A stretch of 64,000 nucleotides of DNA from positions 5,791,223 to 5,855,222 of the forward strand of contig OX104122.1 in NCBI GenBank assembly GCA_944474755.1. Direction: 5' to 3'. The DNA is from Limnoperna fortunei (Eukaryota; Mollusca; Bivalvia; Mytilida; Modiolidae). Under the pieces are notes generated by a model. The model did not search any database and had not been told where the DNA came from. It saw only the letters and a list, made by a program, of their open reading frames with translations. Each line of letters opens with the position of its first letter. Positions within the stretch are counted from its first letter, which is position 1. This document shows positions 52,590-64,000 of the stretch, piece after piece. Made by a program: the position numbers and the translations under genes.

Positions 52590-54000
52590 TAAATACATTT
52601 AACGTTTCAAATTATTGACAGAATAAAATATATAGAAGAACCACAGCATGGAGTGAAAGTTAAATTTTGAATCGAGGTTTAATATCCTAAATCTTCGCGG
52701 CTGTGTTAAGGCAACCACAGAGTTATATGATGAAAAATGATATATAACAGGGTATCAACATAAAAAGCGTACTACACATACAAAATCACAACGTTTTAAA
52801 AAGTTTAAAATATTTTTAACATGTAAAGGTGTCGCCGAAACAACCTCTTGTGAAATAAGATTTGTCGTTATTTTCTCCTTACTGTCACGTGACTTTAGAA
52901 TGGAACAAGTTGTGGGTCTCAAAATGCGTCCGGTGCACCAAGTAGATCTATTCAATTTGTTCAAAACCTGGTATTGTTGTGTTCAGAATTAAAATACCAA
53001 AGCGTAACCATCTGCTATTACTATGATATATCCATAGTTCTTTTATTCAAGACCACTTTCCAAGTGTATACAATACCCCCCTTTTACCTTAAGGATAGCG
53101 TGTTCGATCATTTGAAAAATATGCATCAGGCAATCTAGTGCAGCGAGATTGAATAAAAAGTCGACACCATCTGCCTACCTGTAAAATTTTATTTAGATCT
53201 GACCTCATCTTCAATATGCGCTAGTGCAATTTATATAAGATTTTAAACTCTGTTCCTTATTTGGCGATTGAAATTTGCGTATTAAAACGCTGTAGTGACT
53301 ACACCAGTTCCGGAACGTCCCCATATAAAATCCGGATATGCAATAGAGTTACGATGGCGCTTTTTTCGAACAATTAAATTTCAAGGACTCCCAACATCTT
53401 TCTAGTTTTTAATTATTTGTGTATGCAAATGAATATGATATAGATGATATCTTGTATTTTATCAGTTGACACATTTAAACTTTTCTTTTTATTTTAGATG
53501 TACAGAATATCGAGGCTACTGACAGGAGCAAATGACAATAACATTGACTATAGTTAATTCAGCACTTTGTAATTCACTAAATAAATGCAAATAAACTATA
53601 AATAGTGATTTTAGTGAAGTGTTTCAATGTCTTCTTCTAGTTGGTGCCTCACCACAAACTCTACAATATAAAAAATAATTTAAAAAAAGAAAACAAACAC
53701 CAGTAATGTCTTTAATCTTTATTTTTATTATTATTTCTCGTAATCAAGTAAAAAATAAAATAAAAAATTAACATTTCAAGTCTCCAACCCATCACAGGAA
53801 ATGAAGATTCAACACCATGGAGGGAAAAGAAAATTAGCAATAATTAACATGAATAATGTGACAAAGTTTACCATTTCATAGTGTTATATATAGGCCTATA
53901 TAATATATCTCGCTCAAAATTTTCTGAGAGTACCAATTTAACAAACAATAATAATTCAAACAAAGGATGGAACATGACCTCCAAATGTGTACTTGAAATG
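52590..54000. other. AT-rich non-coding DNA
   Basis: Short frames on both strands without domains. A 3' splice-like TTTTATTTTAG precedes an open stretch near 53499, which could be an upstream exon of the next gene but is unsupported. Confidence 0.4.
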
Positions 54001-54263
54001 ATTTCAAGATGAATTTGTGCAATTATGCAAAAGTAATAATAGCAAGGTCCACTAAAGACATTAATACGATACAATGGTGGAATAAAATCAATATAGAAAA
54101 TGAAATTAAAGTACATCCAAATGAACTCTCTTCAAAAGTCAGAAATGACATTTACCATACATACATGGAATGTTATCCTAAAATGCACATTTCATATGAG
54201 AAATTTAAATATATTTAGTTCCAAGAATACAAAGATATTTAACCAATTCAAAATATTACAAAA

Positions 54264-57105
54264 ATGGCAACAAAAGTGGTGAAAAGGTCAAATTTTTGGA
54301 GCACTACTCGTTACAAAATTGGTGCAAACTGTCCGAATGTACAAAAAAGTCACATCAATTAAATGAGTGCTCAGCATGTGAATATAATACTGAACATTCA
54401 GTTCTGCATCAATCAGCTTCCAGAAAATGCCTGGAACTTACTGAACTGTCGCAACAAATAGTTCAAAAATGCACCGAGTTTAAGGCGTCTCCTGGTACAG
54501 AAAACACAACTAAAAATGCTGAACACGTATTGGAAGTTATTGAACCTGTAATACAAAATACTTTCAAGATACACCTTAAAGATATTGTTTGTAAAAAGTA
54601 CAAATTGACACCAAAACTTACATCGCAGGAAAAACATAAAAAACAAGTTCAACTTTTAAGGGAAAACAAGAACAAAATGACTGAAGTTCTAGAAAAAAAT
54701 GATGACATAACCGACTTTCTTTCATCCTCAAAATCATATAATCAGTATAACAATGAGAGACTGGATACTTATTTTGTATCCAAACAAACGGCAAAACAAA
54801 ACTTGGAAAAACGATTTTCGCTTGAAAAAAGCCATTTAAGGAAACCTAAAACAAATACAGGACAATTTTCCAGCTACCTCTTCGACAAATCTTCTTTTCT
54901 TAAAAAAGTACAAGCTCTTCCATCCCGCAAAACAGTAAGCTGGACAGCTCTTGCAAAAAAATATGACGTCAAAAATTCCAAAGGAGTTCGACCAGGGAAT
55001 GCAGGGCAGGTGTTGTTTCATTATGCCAAACAAAATGGAATCGACGTTTTTAAATTCAACAAACATAAAAGGATCAGTGGGCGAGACTACTTTCGCAGAG
55101 TTCGACGGTCAAAACAAAAACTCGTCAAGAGATTGTCCATCCCTTCCTCGCGCCCAGTCCAACGGCTTAAAAAAACCATCAGAGATAAAATTACAAGTGG
55201 TGAACTATATTTAGGGGAACAAATCGCACCAAAAGTAATAAAAACTAACATTATAGATCAAAACGGAAAAATGGCCGACAAGGTTACAACTGTCTATGGC
55301 CGAAAAATACCACTTCTAAAAATAGTAGAAGCAATCGACACAGAACAAGAACAATTAGGATTATTTAGGCCCAATAAACCTGTACTTACACGACACCTAA
55401 AATTTTGGCACGACCATTCAGACATATTAAACAGGACATACTTCTGTATAATGGTATCTTGTCTATACGACACTAACACTTATATTACTAATGAAGAATA
55501 CAATATCAAGAATACAAACCAGAAGCCCATGGATGTTCAATATTTAGTAGAAAAACCAAGAATGTACATATTTGGTCAGTCCAAAAGCAGTGACCTTGAA
55601 CAAATGTCATACACTCAAACTAGAGTGATTGATATAGATTCACTAAAGGTACCCTCAAAAACAAAAGGAGGGATAGAAATAAACAACATTGTAAGAATAT
55701 TCACAGGGGATAATCCTGCTAGAAAATTCGAAGCAGGACAGCAACGGGGAGGAAACTACTCTTGTATATGCGGTTTGCACGTTAAAGATCATCAAAACAT
55801 TACAACAGCAATGAATCAACAAACAATGAACATTGATGAGCGGCTAGCACATTTTAAGGCAGGATATCTCTGGGAAACCTTTAGTTTGGCTAACATCAAC
55901 GTTTTTCAAAACCTTAAAAAGGAAACACTTATACAAGAGTTGAATAGGAGAAACATCGAGTTTGATGATGAAACTAAATGTGGTCTACAAACTATATTAA
56001 ATGAAACATTACATGGCATTGTTCGACCACCTGCTTTGCTCTGTGTAACACAAACAAACACAAATCTAGACCAATATGAAATCAGTTCTTGCGAGCCATT
56101 GCACGATATTACAAATGTAGTGCAGAATTTGCTAACAGAACTTCCTCATCACATCGAATCTGAAGATGTAAAAAAGTTGTACACCAACTTTTGTAATCTT
56201 CTGGTTGGGGAAAAAAATCAAATCAAAGGGAGTGATGCACAACTTTTTGCCATCAAATTAGCTCTTTTCACCAGAACTAGGTACGAACTGGGTCAGGTGA
56301 ATGCAGATATCCTAACTATTTGCAACACCTTAGTTGACATTATACACATTTGTTACAGTCCTGCTCGTGAAAGGTCACAAAAATGATACTTCGTATGTAC
56401 AATCAATGTTTCTTGTTTTCTGTTCTTGTCATGCATGTAATTGGAACTCCGAAGAAGGTGAGCAGTAGGAAATTTTATGGAGCACACTTCCATAGTATGG
56501 TTACCCACTTTCCTGAAATGTATCGCATTTTCTGCTTGCGATCTCTGATTCCTGAAGACGAGGAACGCACATTTGGCAATTTACGATCTTTAGCTGAGAG
56601 AACCACCAATCGGCAGGCTAGTTATGTTGATGATACCTGTATGCTGCGTTATTTAGCACGTGAAAATAAAAATGAATTGTTTGAGTCATTTTCCAAACAA
56701 GAAAGCATAATTAGCAAGCAGGCCCATTTACTGCCACCCATGACAGGTTCTGTCATTCCAAGTGCTATACTTTCACGACAGGCTCTTTGGCAAGCCCACT
56801 GTATGCGTATTGCAGACTTCCTCGAGGTTGGTCAAAATGTTTGGTGGTGCTGTGATGACGGCAATTTGAGATTTTTTGATGGCCCAGATGACAAAGTTGA
56901 TGAAGGTTTTGGGCCTCAAATCCATGACTTTGGGTCCCATTCTCTAACAGACGAATATAAACATTAAATAGTGCTTGGGAAAGATGCATCGACAATATGC
57001 AAAAGAAGAAAATAATGATCCCTATCAAGAAAATTAAGCTCTATAGAAATGGTAGACTTTCACAAATAATTGACACATTCTTTTCTCTTGAAAACAAAAC
57101 AAATG
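54264..57105 (+). pseudogene. Large unnamed protein, main exon with frameshifts
   Basis: The main frame (to 56386) encodes nearly 700 residues, the next (56383-56967) 194, and a third frame about 45 more up to the GT at 57106. The long frame opens with TTG at 54296; an ATG at 54264 in another frame (MATKVVKRSNFW) may be the true start. Features include a Cys/Lys-rich N-terminus, a helix-turn-helix-like region (SWTALAKKYDVKNSKGV near 215), a basic stretch (RISGRDYFRRVRRSKQK), a motif GDNPARKFEAGQQRGGNYSC near 475, and a C-terminal part with RKFYGAHFH and WQAHCMRIADFL. I believe such proteins are multicopy in invertebrates, but I know no function. The frame shifts at 56383 (AAAAATGA) and near 56965, both by -1. 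Probably transposon-derived or a decaying family member; a programmed shift is not excluded. Confidence 0.6.
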
Positions 57106-57735
57106 GTAAGATTTTTTAATGGCAAACAATGATCTTAACTAAACTTTAACTACATCATTGACTGGCAAATTTGTATAAAAGTATTAATTTTTGTTTTGTA
57201 CCAATTTATGTAGTTTTCATGTGAAGTCTAATCTATGAATTTAAAAATGTAAAAAAAAAGTTCTTAAGGCAGTTAAAATGTGTGACAAGACAATACAAGA
57301 ACAAATTTTGTTTGCATTTAGAAGAAAAATTGAAAAATAATTGGTGATGTAAAGAATAAAGTGTTCATTCCTACATGAAGTCCAAATTATGAACTGCTGT
57401 GTGAATAATATTAGTGTAAAACATAGCTTATCAGGGCAAATTTTGAAATCCATTAATTTTTTTTACTCACAACAAAAACTGGTACAATCCACATCAAACC
57501 AAACCACTACTGAACATCTGATTGGTGTATTCCTTTATTTCCCTGCAATGTAAAAAAAATTTTTTTTTAAAAATGTCAATGATCAACAATCAATTAATCA
57601 ATAATTATATAAAAATAACAAGTCTGAAATGGCTGGGATGCAAATTCCTTAATAAATAGGGAATGATTTACATTTTTTGGAAGAGGTTTTAGGTCTGTGT
57701 AAAAATAGAAAGACAAGTTGATTACACAAAATAAG
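57106..57735. other. Intron-like AT-rich DNA
   Basis: Starts GTAAGATTTT after ACAAATG, a good 5' splice site. No coding signal inside; minus-strand short frames are ignored. Confidence 0.5.
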
Positions 57736-57736
57736 G

Positions 57737-57945
57737 GGCCTCGGTGGCCAAGTGGTTAAGGTAGTTTGTCTACTACTTATTACACACACTCGAGATTGCG
57801 GTTCGAGCCTCACTGCGAACAGAGTGTGCTACCGACGGTCAGGGGGTTTTCTTCAGGTACTTGGGTTTACTTCCCCAATAAAACTGGATGCCACAATATA
57901 GCTGAAAAATCGCTGAAAGCTGTGTTAAAACAACATTCAAACAAA
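57737..57945 (+). mobile_element. SINE copy in intron
   Basis: Head GGGGCCTCGGTGGCCAAGTG then GTTAAGGTAG, B box GCGGTTCGAGCCTCACTG, body end CAATAAAACTGGATGCC, tail of CAAA type. Nearly complete but lacking the ATTGACAAGG block. Confidence 0.85.
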
Positions 57946-57984
57946 AAGATCCGATTAAACAAAATTACTTTACTATTTTTTTAG

Positions 57985-58081
57985 AACAAGATAGTCATGA
58001 GTCTTCAATTTGTACACTGCCTTCGAATGAAGACTGCTCCGATGTCAGAGTGGACTAAGGAGAGATCACCTCATATTATAG
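57985..58081 (+). CDS. Possible exon
   Basis: 97 bases between TTTTTTTAG and GGTATG. In the phase expected after the main exon it reads EQDSHESSICTLPSNEDCSD then meets TAA. In phase 0 it is open and ends in phase 1, matching the next exon. Correct reading is uncertain. Confidence 0.35.
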
Positions 58082-58603
58082 GTATGCCAAATGTTTTCCC
58101 CATTTTACTCTTATTACCAAATGAAAAATTATCACTTCTATACATTTACACTAATTACAAATATTTCAGCATGACACGCTGTCAAAGGCTGAAACTTTAA
58201 AACTTGTTTCCTTTATTAATTTTGCAAAGTCGAAAATCCCTGCTACTTTTTTCCTTTAATTTACCTAACATTGTCGTCACTCTACTGAACTGAAAAAAAA
58301 AGAAAATATTATAACTATAAATAAAACATTCATATGTATAATTGAATACTTCTTTGGAATAAATACTGGGCATAACAGATGTACAACTGCCAAGCAGAAA
58401 ATCATGAAACATAATGTACTTCCAATAGAATAAACCAAAAAGTGCTAAGATTTATGTCCAAAAAAAAAGAAGAAAAAAAAAAGAACTTCAGATTTTTTGG
58501 AATAAATGTACTATACTGCATTGCACTAGGGATGAATACAGTTAAACCGCGAAGCTTTAAACAGTGAATTCTTACGATTGAACATGAATGCATTGTGTTT
58601 CAG

Positions 58604-58693
58604 ATAACAATGGATTGTCAACCAACAATATCAACCATGAAGGAGTTAAGGAACTGATGGAGCTGACAGAAGTTAGAATACAAAGAACAAATG
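58604..58693 (+). CDS. Possible exon, copy 1 of duplication
   Basis: 90 bases between TGTTTCAG and GGTATT, phase 1 to phase 1, encoding NNGLSTNNINHEGVKELMEL-like residues. Exon plus upstream intron are duplicated at 58845-59139. Confidence 0.5.
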
Positions 58694-59016
58694 GTATTTA
58701 ATTCTTTCATTTCTTTCTAGGTGCACTTTGGACAATGATTAGAACATCCAAGCCAAACTTTACTGACTTTTAAATTTTTTTTCCTTAGTACTGTCATTTG
58801 TCAGATTCAATCAAACATTATGTTGAACTGAATATTCATAATGGATGTTCAACTGCCAAACAGAAATGTACTTCAAAAGTGCTCAAGATTTATGTCCAAA
58901 AAAAAAAATTCTGCTATTTTTTAAAAATACCACTCTCTGCATTGCACTCGAGTTGAAACCAGTTAAACCGCATAGCATTCAACAAACCATTTCATTAAAT
59001 GCACTTCATCTTGTAG

Positions 59017-59139
59017 GACAGCCAATTCTTCTTACACAGGAACATGGTAACAATGGATTATCAACCAACAAGGATGTCAACCATGAAGGAGTTGGAGGAT
59101 TGCCGGAGTTGACAGCAGTTGGACAACAAACCAGTAATG
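59017..59139 (+). CDS. Possible exon, copy 2 of duplication
   Basis: 123 bases between CATCTTGTAG and GGTAAA, phase 1 to phase 1. It reads NNGLSTNKDVNHEGVGGLPE, clearly homologous to copy 1. A different AG is used because the upstream sequence has changed. Confidence 0.5.
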
Positions 59140-59424
59140 GTAAATTTCATTTAAGACTTGAACTTCCTTTTTCTGTACCGTTTGCAAGAAGGACAAAAGA
59201 GGAAATTTCTACTATTATAGGCACCCAATAAAAAATGAGAATTCGGCATTGCACACGACATTTGTCAGATGCACTACATTAATGTTTGTTTGCGTTTGAA
59301 TTGTGATATAGATATTTTCGAGATATATATTAAGTTATAATCGTTGCCTATTGCATACACCCTACTAGTTATTACCCTCAAAATCTTACCAAGACTTTTT
59401 GTACAAACATTTCAATTATAAGTC

Positions 59425-59580
59425 TCACTGCAGGCAGGGTGCAGTCAAATCGAATCACAATTGGAAAGGTTTTCCATTTTTCTTACAGAAAATGTGTTTT
59501 CTCCATGTAATCCCTCTTCCCCTTCCAAAAATATATAGCTGAACATTCGCTAAAGTGGTATATAACAACATTCCAACAAA
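59425..59580 (+). mobile_element. SINE relic
   Basis: AAGTCTCACTGCAGGCAGGG then TTTTCCATTTTTCTTACAG and an AACATTCCAACAAAC end: an old copy without a head. Confidence 0.45.
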
Positions 59581-59614
59581 CACTGCCTTTAATAAATAAA
59601 ATCTTAAATTTCAG

Positions 59615-59701
59615 TCTTGCTACTAGACAGACAAGAACCAACCTTGTCAGGTACTGTTTCTGCAGACCATGTGGTACACGATACTGATAGAGATAAACTT
59701 G
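59615..59701 (+). CDS. Possible exon
   Basis: 87 bases between AAATTTCAG and GGTAAGG, phase 1 to phase 1, reading LLLDRQEPTLSGTVSADHVV then HDTDRDKL. Its phase joins directly to the terminal exon at 61027. Confidence 0.5.
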
Positions 59702-60164
59702 GTAAGGGCTCCCATTTCAAGTAATTCACAAGCAATTTTTGGCAATACATGTACTTTTCATTAGACTTATCCATCCCCACATAATAACTGAATTTGTTTT
59801 GAAAGCTGAAATCTAATTGGTTAATTCATGTATAGTCAAAGTCAACATTTACATCTTATTATGACGCCACAATCAGTCACATGCTGAAATACCAAGTTAG
59901 GTTATACGAAATAACCAACTTTGCTCATGTATTGAGTATTTAAAAGAAATTAAAATATTGCAAATTACACCCATATACATTATAAACAAGAACATTAGCA
60001 CACAAATACAAACATAGTCAAAGTACAATATTTATTATTTCTAATGTAACTAGTACATTTTAACCGATTTGACCCTATTTTCGCATTTCAAATGATGGCT
60101 TAGGTCAGCTATTTGCAGTAATATCCATGATACCAAATAACTATACCAACACTCCTCTTGTACC

Positions 60165-60332
60165 GAAAATGGTGCGGGTTTGAGTATCTGTGCGGTCAAA
60201 GTGTACTCTAAATTGACAAGGATTTCCAGTTTACCTCACGAAGGACAGGGGTTTTCTCCATGTACTCCTCCTCCTCCCCCCCCCAAAAAAAACTGGACAT
60301 CACGATATAGCTGAAAAATTGCAAACAAACAA
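60165..60332 (+). mobile_element. SINE copy
   Basis: GCGGGTTTGAGTATCTGTGC, CTAAATTGACAAGGATTTCC, AACTGGACATCACGATATAG then a CAAACAAACAA tail. Head lost. Confidence 0.7.
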
Positions 60333-60393
60333 TATACGGAAACTAGTCAATGTTTAAGCCCACGTTTTGCAAGAAATGACATTTCATTTACAG

Positions 60394-60463
60394 TAAAACA
60401 AACAGGAGAAATGAAAAGGGTCAAAAGAAAAACTTTTTCAGAAAGAAGAGTGCAGTCATAAAG
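60394..60463 (+). CDS. Possible alternative exon
   Basis: 70 bases between CATTTACAG and GGTAAGC, both good splice sites. Length is not a multiple of three and the phase-1 reading meets TAA just before the donor, so inclusion would end or shift the protein. Confidence 0.3.
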
Positions 60464-61026
60464 GTAAGCAGATTTAGATTTCAAATGGAAAATGTTTAAA
60501 CACTTATTCTGAAGGAATGCAAGGATGGGTCTTTTATGCTAATGTTTTGTCATTGACCAGTTCTCAAATAAGGGCTATTCCAGAAAAAAAGTGCACCAAA
60601 TATTTAAATTAAAATTTATCCCCCCCCCACCAACATATTTTTTTTAACATGCTTTGCAATTTTAAAGGATTTAATCTTTCACTCAAACTTTATCTTCAAA
60701 ATAAATGAATCCCCCTAATATCTCGCTACACTTGCCAGTATGAGAAATTCACCAATCATTGAAAACATTTATGAATTTGAACATTTCCCTAACTGGCACC
60801 CTACCACAAAGTTGAAGGCCATACTCGCCATACTAGCATCTGGCCAAAAATTGTTCATGTTGCAGAGAACTTAAAATTAAACATATTTTAATAAAAGAAA
60901 TATGACTAACTCATAATGTATATGTAGCCTTGTAGGCAAGAATTTAAATAAGCCAATTCAAAGAATATTTGAAGCAACTTAGCAGCATTATTACTGTTTC
61001 ACTTACATTTCCTACATGTATTTCAG

Positions 61027-61313
61027 GGGCAAAAAAGGCTACGACTGAAATGGACATGATACAAATTTTGCTTCAAGACTCTCCAGAAGTAGCAGCATTT
61101 AAAAATGCAAGACAGAAACATTTAAGATGTCCATTGAGCAAATCCATTGAACAGGCAATGGATCAATGCTTTGCCATCATTCAAACCAACATTAGTAAAA
61201 AGCATAACTGTTATAAAACATTGTTGGAACAAACCCCAAATAATAAAGAGTTACTATATAAAAAAGGTCTAGCCGAAAAACTTATGGATGGATGGAAATT
61301 TTATTATTATTAA
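61027..61313 (+). CDS. Probable terminal exon
   Basis: Follows TGTATTTCAG. Entering in phase 1 it reads AKKATTEMDMIQILLQDSPE then VAAFKNARQKHLRC, with 95 residues in all, ending KFYYY and TAA. Charged and helical, without a known domain. The phase fits the exon ending at 59701. The unbroken frame suggests that at least this end of the gene is preserved. Confidence 0.5.
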
Positions 61314-61475
61314 TATTTTTATTCTTTATTGTTCAATGGGCATAGTACTTCCCCCCCCCCCCCCACAAAAAAAAAATTGAAATGTTACATAGAATATGAG
61401 ATAATGAAGCAGCAGACATTTTTTTTCAAATTTCATTCTTTTTCCAGAATTTTATTATCTCTTTTTTAGTATGCC
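61314..61475. other. 3' flank with C-run and A-run
   Basis: C-run and A-run near 61351-61377. No gene. Confidence 0.4.
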
Positions 61476-61477
61476 AG

Positions 61478-61705
61478 TATCAGCAATTTTCAGCTATATT
61501 ATGGCATCCAGTTTTTAGTTGCGAAGAAAGCCGAAGTACCCTAAGAAAACCTGATCTTTGATAGGAGAACCAGCAATTCTTGTCAACTTAAGAGTGGAGT
61601 ACTGTACACCCTTCCCACAGTGAGAAAGAGCCTACAACCTCATGTCGACAGGCACATGATCAATAGTAGACTAGCTATCTTAACCACTCTGCCAATGTGG
61701 TCAAT
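61478..61705 (-). mobile_element. SINE copy
   Basis: Minus strand: AACTGGATGCCATAATATAG, then ACTTAAGAGTGGAGTACTG, a B-box relic and a head end GGCAGAGTGGTTAAG. Complete but diverged. Confidence 0.75.
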
Positions 61706-62684
61706 ACCAATATAAGTGTTAAAAAATTACACCCCTTCCACAACCCACCACAACTCTCTACCAGTCATTTTATTATCAATTCACTTCAGTAGTTCTTGTA
61801 GCCTTGTAACATAATCTATAATATTTGTGTTGTATTCTAACGGCTTGACGGGTGTGGAAAAATGTTCTCGTTGCTAGTGAAAATGGCAGAAGATTGGTTT
61901 CAAATAATAACGTCATAATATGAACTAATGACTTCATAAAAAATGGCCTTCCATTTAACGTGTATGAAAGTAAAAATATGGTTGGGAGAATTTATACTTC
62001 ATTGCGCAAATTTACTACTTTTTAAAAATAAGCTGATAAGAATCTTACATTAGTACTCGTGTTTTATCAGATTTCTCCAATGTCAATAGTTAAATTACGG
62101 AAATATAACTAACTCCATTGGAGAAATAAGATAATCCGCTTGTACCAATTTAGGATCCTATATTTACATACATGACCAAGGCCAGTTTTAAAAATTGGAA
62201 CTATAAAGTCTCAAGAACTTGATTTAAATTATGCTTCAACTTTTTACACTTAAGGGTCATCATATGGAAACAACAAGTCCATATAGGTTGAAGGGGTTCA
62301 TAAGTATTTGAAGAAGACCTACTAACTCAAATCCTTCTTTCATGTAAACTAAGTTTGTGCAGGGGGTTCTTGCATTAATAAATTCTGTAAAAAACAGCTT
62401 CTAATCTGTACAATTCTGTTTATTTAAATGTTTTATTAAAATGACCACATTATTTTTGTAAATTACACGGTTTTTTTTTAAACTTAATATTCATACATGT
62501 ATTTAGATTATGGAAGTGACATTCCCCTCGAGCTTGTTTTTTCTGTTTTGGTTAGGTTTTTAAAAAAATATTTTTCTTATATTGACCCTGATCCATATTG
62601 TATGGACAATATATATATTTCATATGTGTTTTACTCAACAGGTTATTAATATAAAGTAATTACTGTATTGAATTTTTCTTATAG
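61706..62684. other. Non-coding DNA
   Basis: AT-rich, no repeat or gene recognised. Confidence 0.4.
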
Positions 62685-62852
62685 GCAGAGTTGGGTTCTG
62701 TGGCGAAGTTGAATAGTGTGCTTAGCCCAGGACCAATATCTAAGACGTGGTGTAATTATACCTTTATAAACAGAGGAGTCATATTGGCCAACTTTAGTAT
62801 TTGTATTGTAATAGCATTTTTAATCATACTAACACTTGTTTACTATTGCTAG
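62685..62852 (+). CDS. Possible terminal exon with transmembrane helix
   Basis: After TTTTTCTTATAG an open frame of 55 codons runs to TAG. It ends in a hydrophobic stretch VILANFSICIVIAFLIILTL followed by VYYC, as in a tail-anchored or C-terminal membrane segment, with a possible glycosylation site NYT before it. No upstream exon can be linked with confidence. Confidence 0.35.
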   Translation, partial: AELGSVAKLNSVLSPGPISKTWCNYTFINRGVILANFSICIVIAFLIILTLVYYC

Positions 62853-64000
62853 TAAATACTTGTATATTGTTTGTTTCTATTGAGCGAAATATGCAGTAAT
62901 ATAAATTAAATTATGTTATGATTTCTGTATTAGCTAGGTTCTTGTACCATGGTTTGCAGTAGCCTAAGCTGTTGAAAATGGCAAGTGATCTCCTAAATAA
63001 TAGAAATAATATAGAAATAAGGGCAAGAATAGTGGTTTTCTTATTAATTTATAAAGTGTTTTTTGTAAAAATATGTATTTTGATGGATCATAATTTTACA
63101 TCAATTATAATGTAATGCCCACTATTTGAAGACTAATTTTTTGATTCTGCTGATTCATGCTCATGATCATTATCTTTAAAACACTACAGGAGACAGAAAT
63201 GCTAATACATGTATCAATAAAATATTTACAGCAGTCTTTGCGAAATATGCGGTCCTCTGGACCGGTCCAGTAAAATTGCCATTAGACAGGCAGTCTATTT
63301 AAATGTGTCTTACCAAATGACAGACAGATAAATTTCATGAGACTTATCCAATGATCAACGGTTTTGCACCTGACGATCGGTTGACCTTTTATCTTCTTAA
63401 TTTACACAACTTAATCGAAAGGCTCTTCAAAATTAGTGTTAATTTTACTCGACACCAGTATTCCATGCTCATTCCCCTTTAATTATAATCACGCATTTTG
63501 ATTGGACAAAGCATCTTTTTTCTAAAATATATAAACCGTTATCATACAAAATCACGAACGGATTCAAATTTTGATGTACAAATAAAATAAAGATAAAGAG
63601 GGCTGTTCTTATTGTCAATGAGTTTTTGAATTTTGAAAATAGGAGAGCAACATTATTCTTATCCAACTCAGAAACTCTTAATGTATTTACATTGGTTGAT
63701 TTTATTTATTCTTAATACTTGCTTATAAACAATATTTTTAACTGGTCTATGTTAAAAATGTTAATTGATAACAAGTAAAATGGATTTGATCGAAAACTCG
63801 AATTGAAACATTGATTTTCTTATAATTTTGCTTAACATCAAACTCAAATATTAATTATAAAAATCTTTTATCTATATCTTATAATTAAAATTAATCAGTG
63901 ATTTAACAAATAATTTGATCTCGAACACAAAATTTTTTTATATGAGTTGTATTGTTTTATTGAAAATTTTGGTCCGGCACAACTGTGTTCGGTCAGACAG
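62853..64000. other. Non-coding DNA to window end
   Basis: AT-rich; AATAAA occurs near 63219. The minus frame at 63469-63666 has no support. Confidence 0.4.

Noticed and set aside
54009..54282. Two short frames before the large gene
   Set aside because: Overlapping AT-rich frames without domains; kept only as possible leader sequence.

Overview
The window is animal nuclear DNA, most likely from a bivalve mollusc and possibly a scallop. This is inferred from many copies of one tRNA-derived SINE (tRNA-like head with A and B boxes, a body ending in a GGCGTTAAAC-like motif, a CAAA-type tail), decayed LINE and Penelope-like relics, long minisatellites, intron-type splice signals and AT-rich non-coding DNA. 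No bacterial gene organisation, rRNA or CRISPR array was seen.

Layout. 1-9.6 kb: AT-rich DNA with a tandem repeat at the left edge, a dead LINE (about 1.9-2.8 kb), SINE pieces and hairpin MITEs. 9.69-10.75 kb: a tandem array apparently grown inside one SINE. 11.09-18.46 kb: a 38-bp satellite split by a palindromic MITE and a roughly 4 kb element with 443-bp terminal inverted repeats that holds a dead reverse transcriptase. 18.54-22 kb: a LINE 3' end, a 61-bp satellite with an 8-unit higher-order repeat, and a retroelement tail. 22-34 kb: MITEs, a decayed hammerhead-like motif, a 21-bp satellite, an internally deleted LINE, and a LINE ORF1 relic interrupted by a SINE dimer. 34.09-46.74 kb: a 33-bp minisatellite into which a Maverick/Polinton has inserted. 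47-52.3 kb: further minisatellites and a possible unclassified inverted-repeat element. 54.3-61.3 kb: a multi-exon gene or gene relic of an unnamed, probably multicopy, family. 61.3-64 kb: non-coding DNA with one possible terminal exon encoding a membrane helix.

The main object is the Polinton at 34578-46180 (11,603 bp). It has perfect 115-bp terminal inverted repeats and a 6-bp target duplication TAAGTG. It carries a protein-primed type B DNA polymerase, an adenovirus-type cysteine protease, a fibre-like protein, a retroviral-type integrase with chromodomain, a zinc-ribbon plus phospholipase A2-like protein, a packaging ATPase, a Cys-rich protein, a conserved Polinton protein, small basic/hydrophobic proteins, a double-jelly-roll-type capsid protein, and three copies of a small paralogous gene that may be OB-fold-like. 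Together these are the replication, integration, virion-building and membrane-penetration functions of a virus-like transposon.

The copy looks recent (identical TIRs, intact 1329-aa polymerase) but defective. A deletion joins the phospholipase gene to the second half of the integrase, so the first catalytic aspartate is gone. The capsid gene appears cut short by a rearrangement, and no penton gene was recognised. Its genes are packed so tightly that the TATA-like motif of one gene, TATAAATAAATG, overlaps the stop codon of the gene before it.
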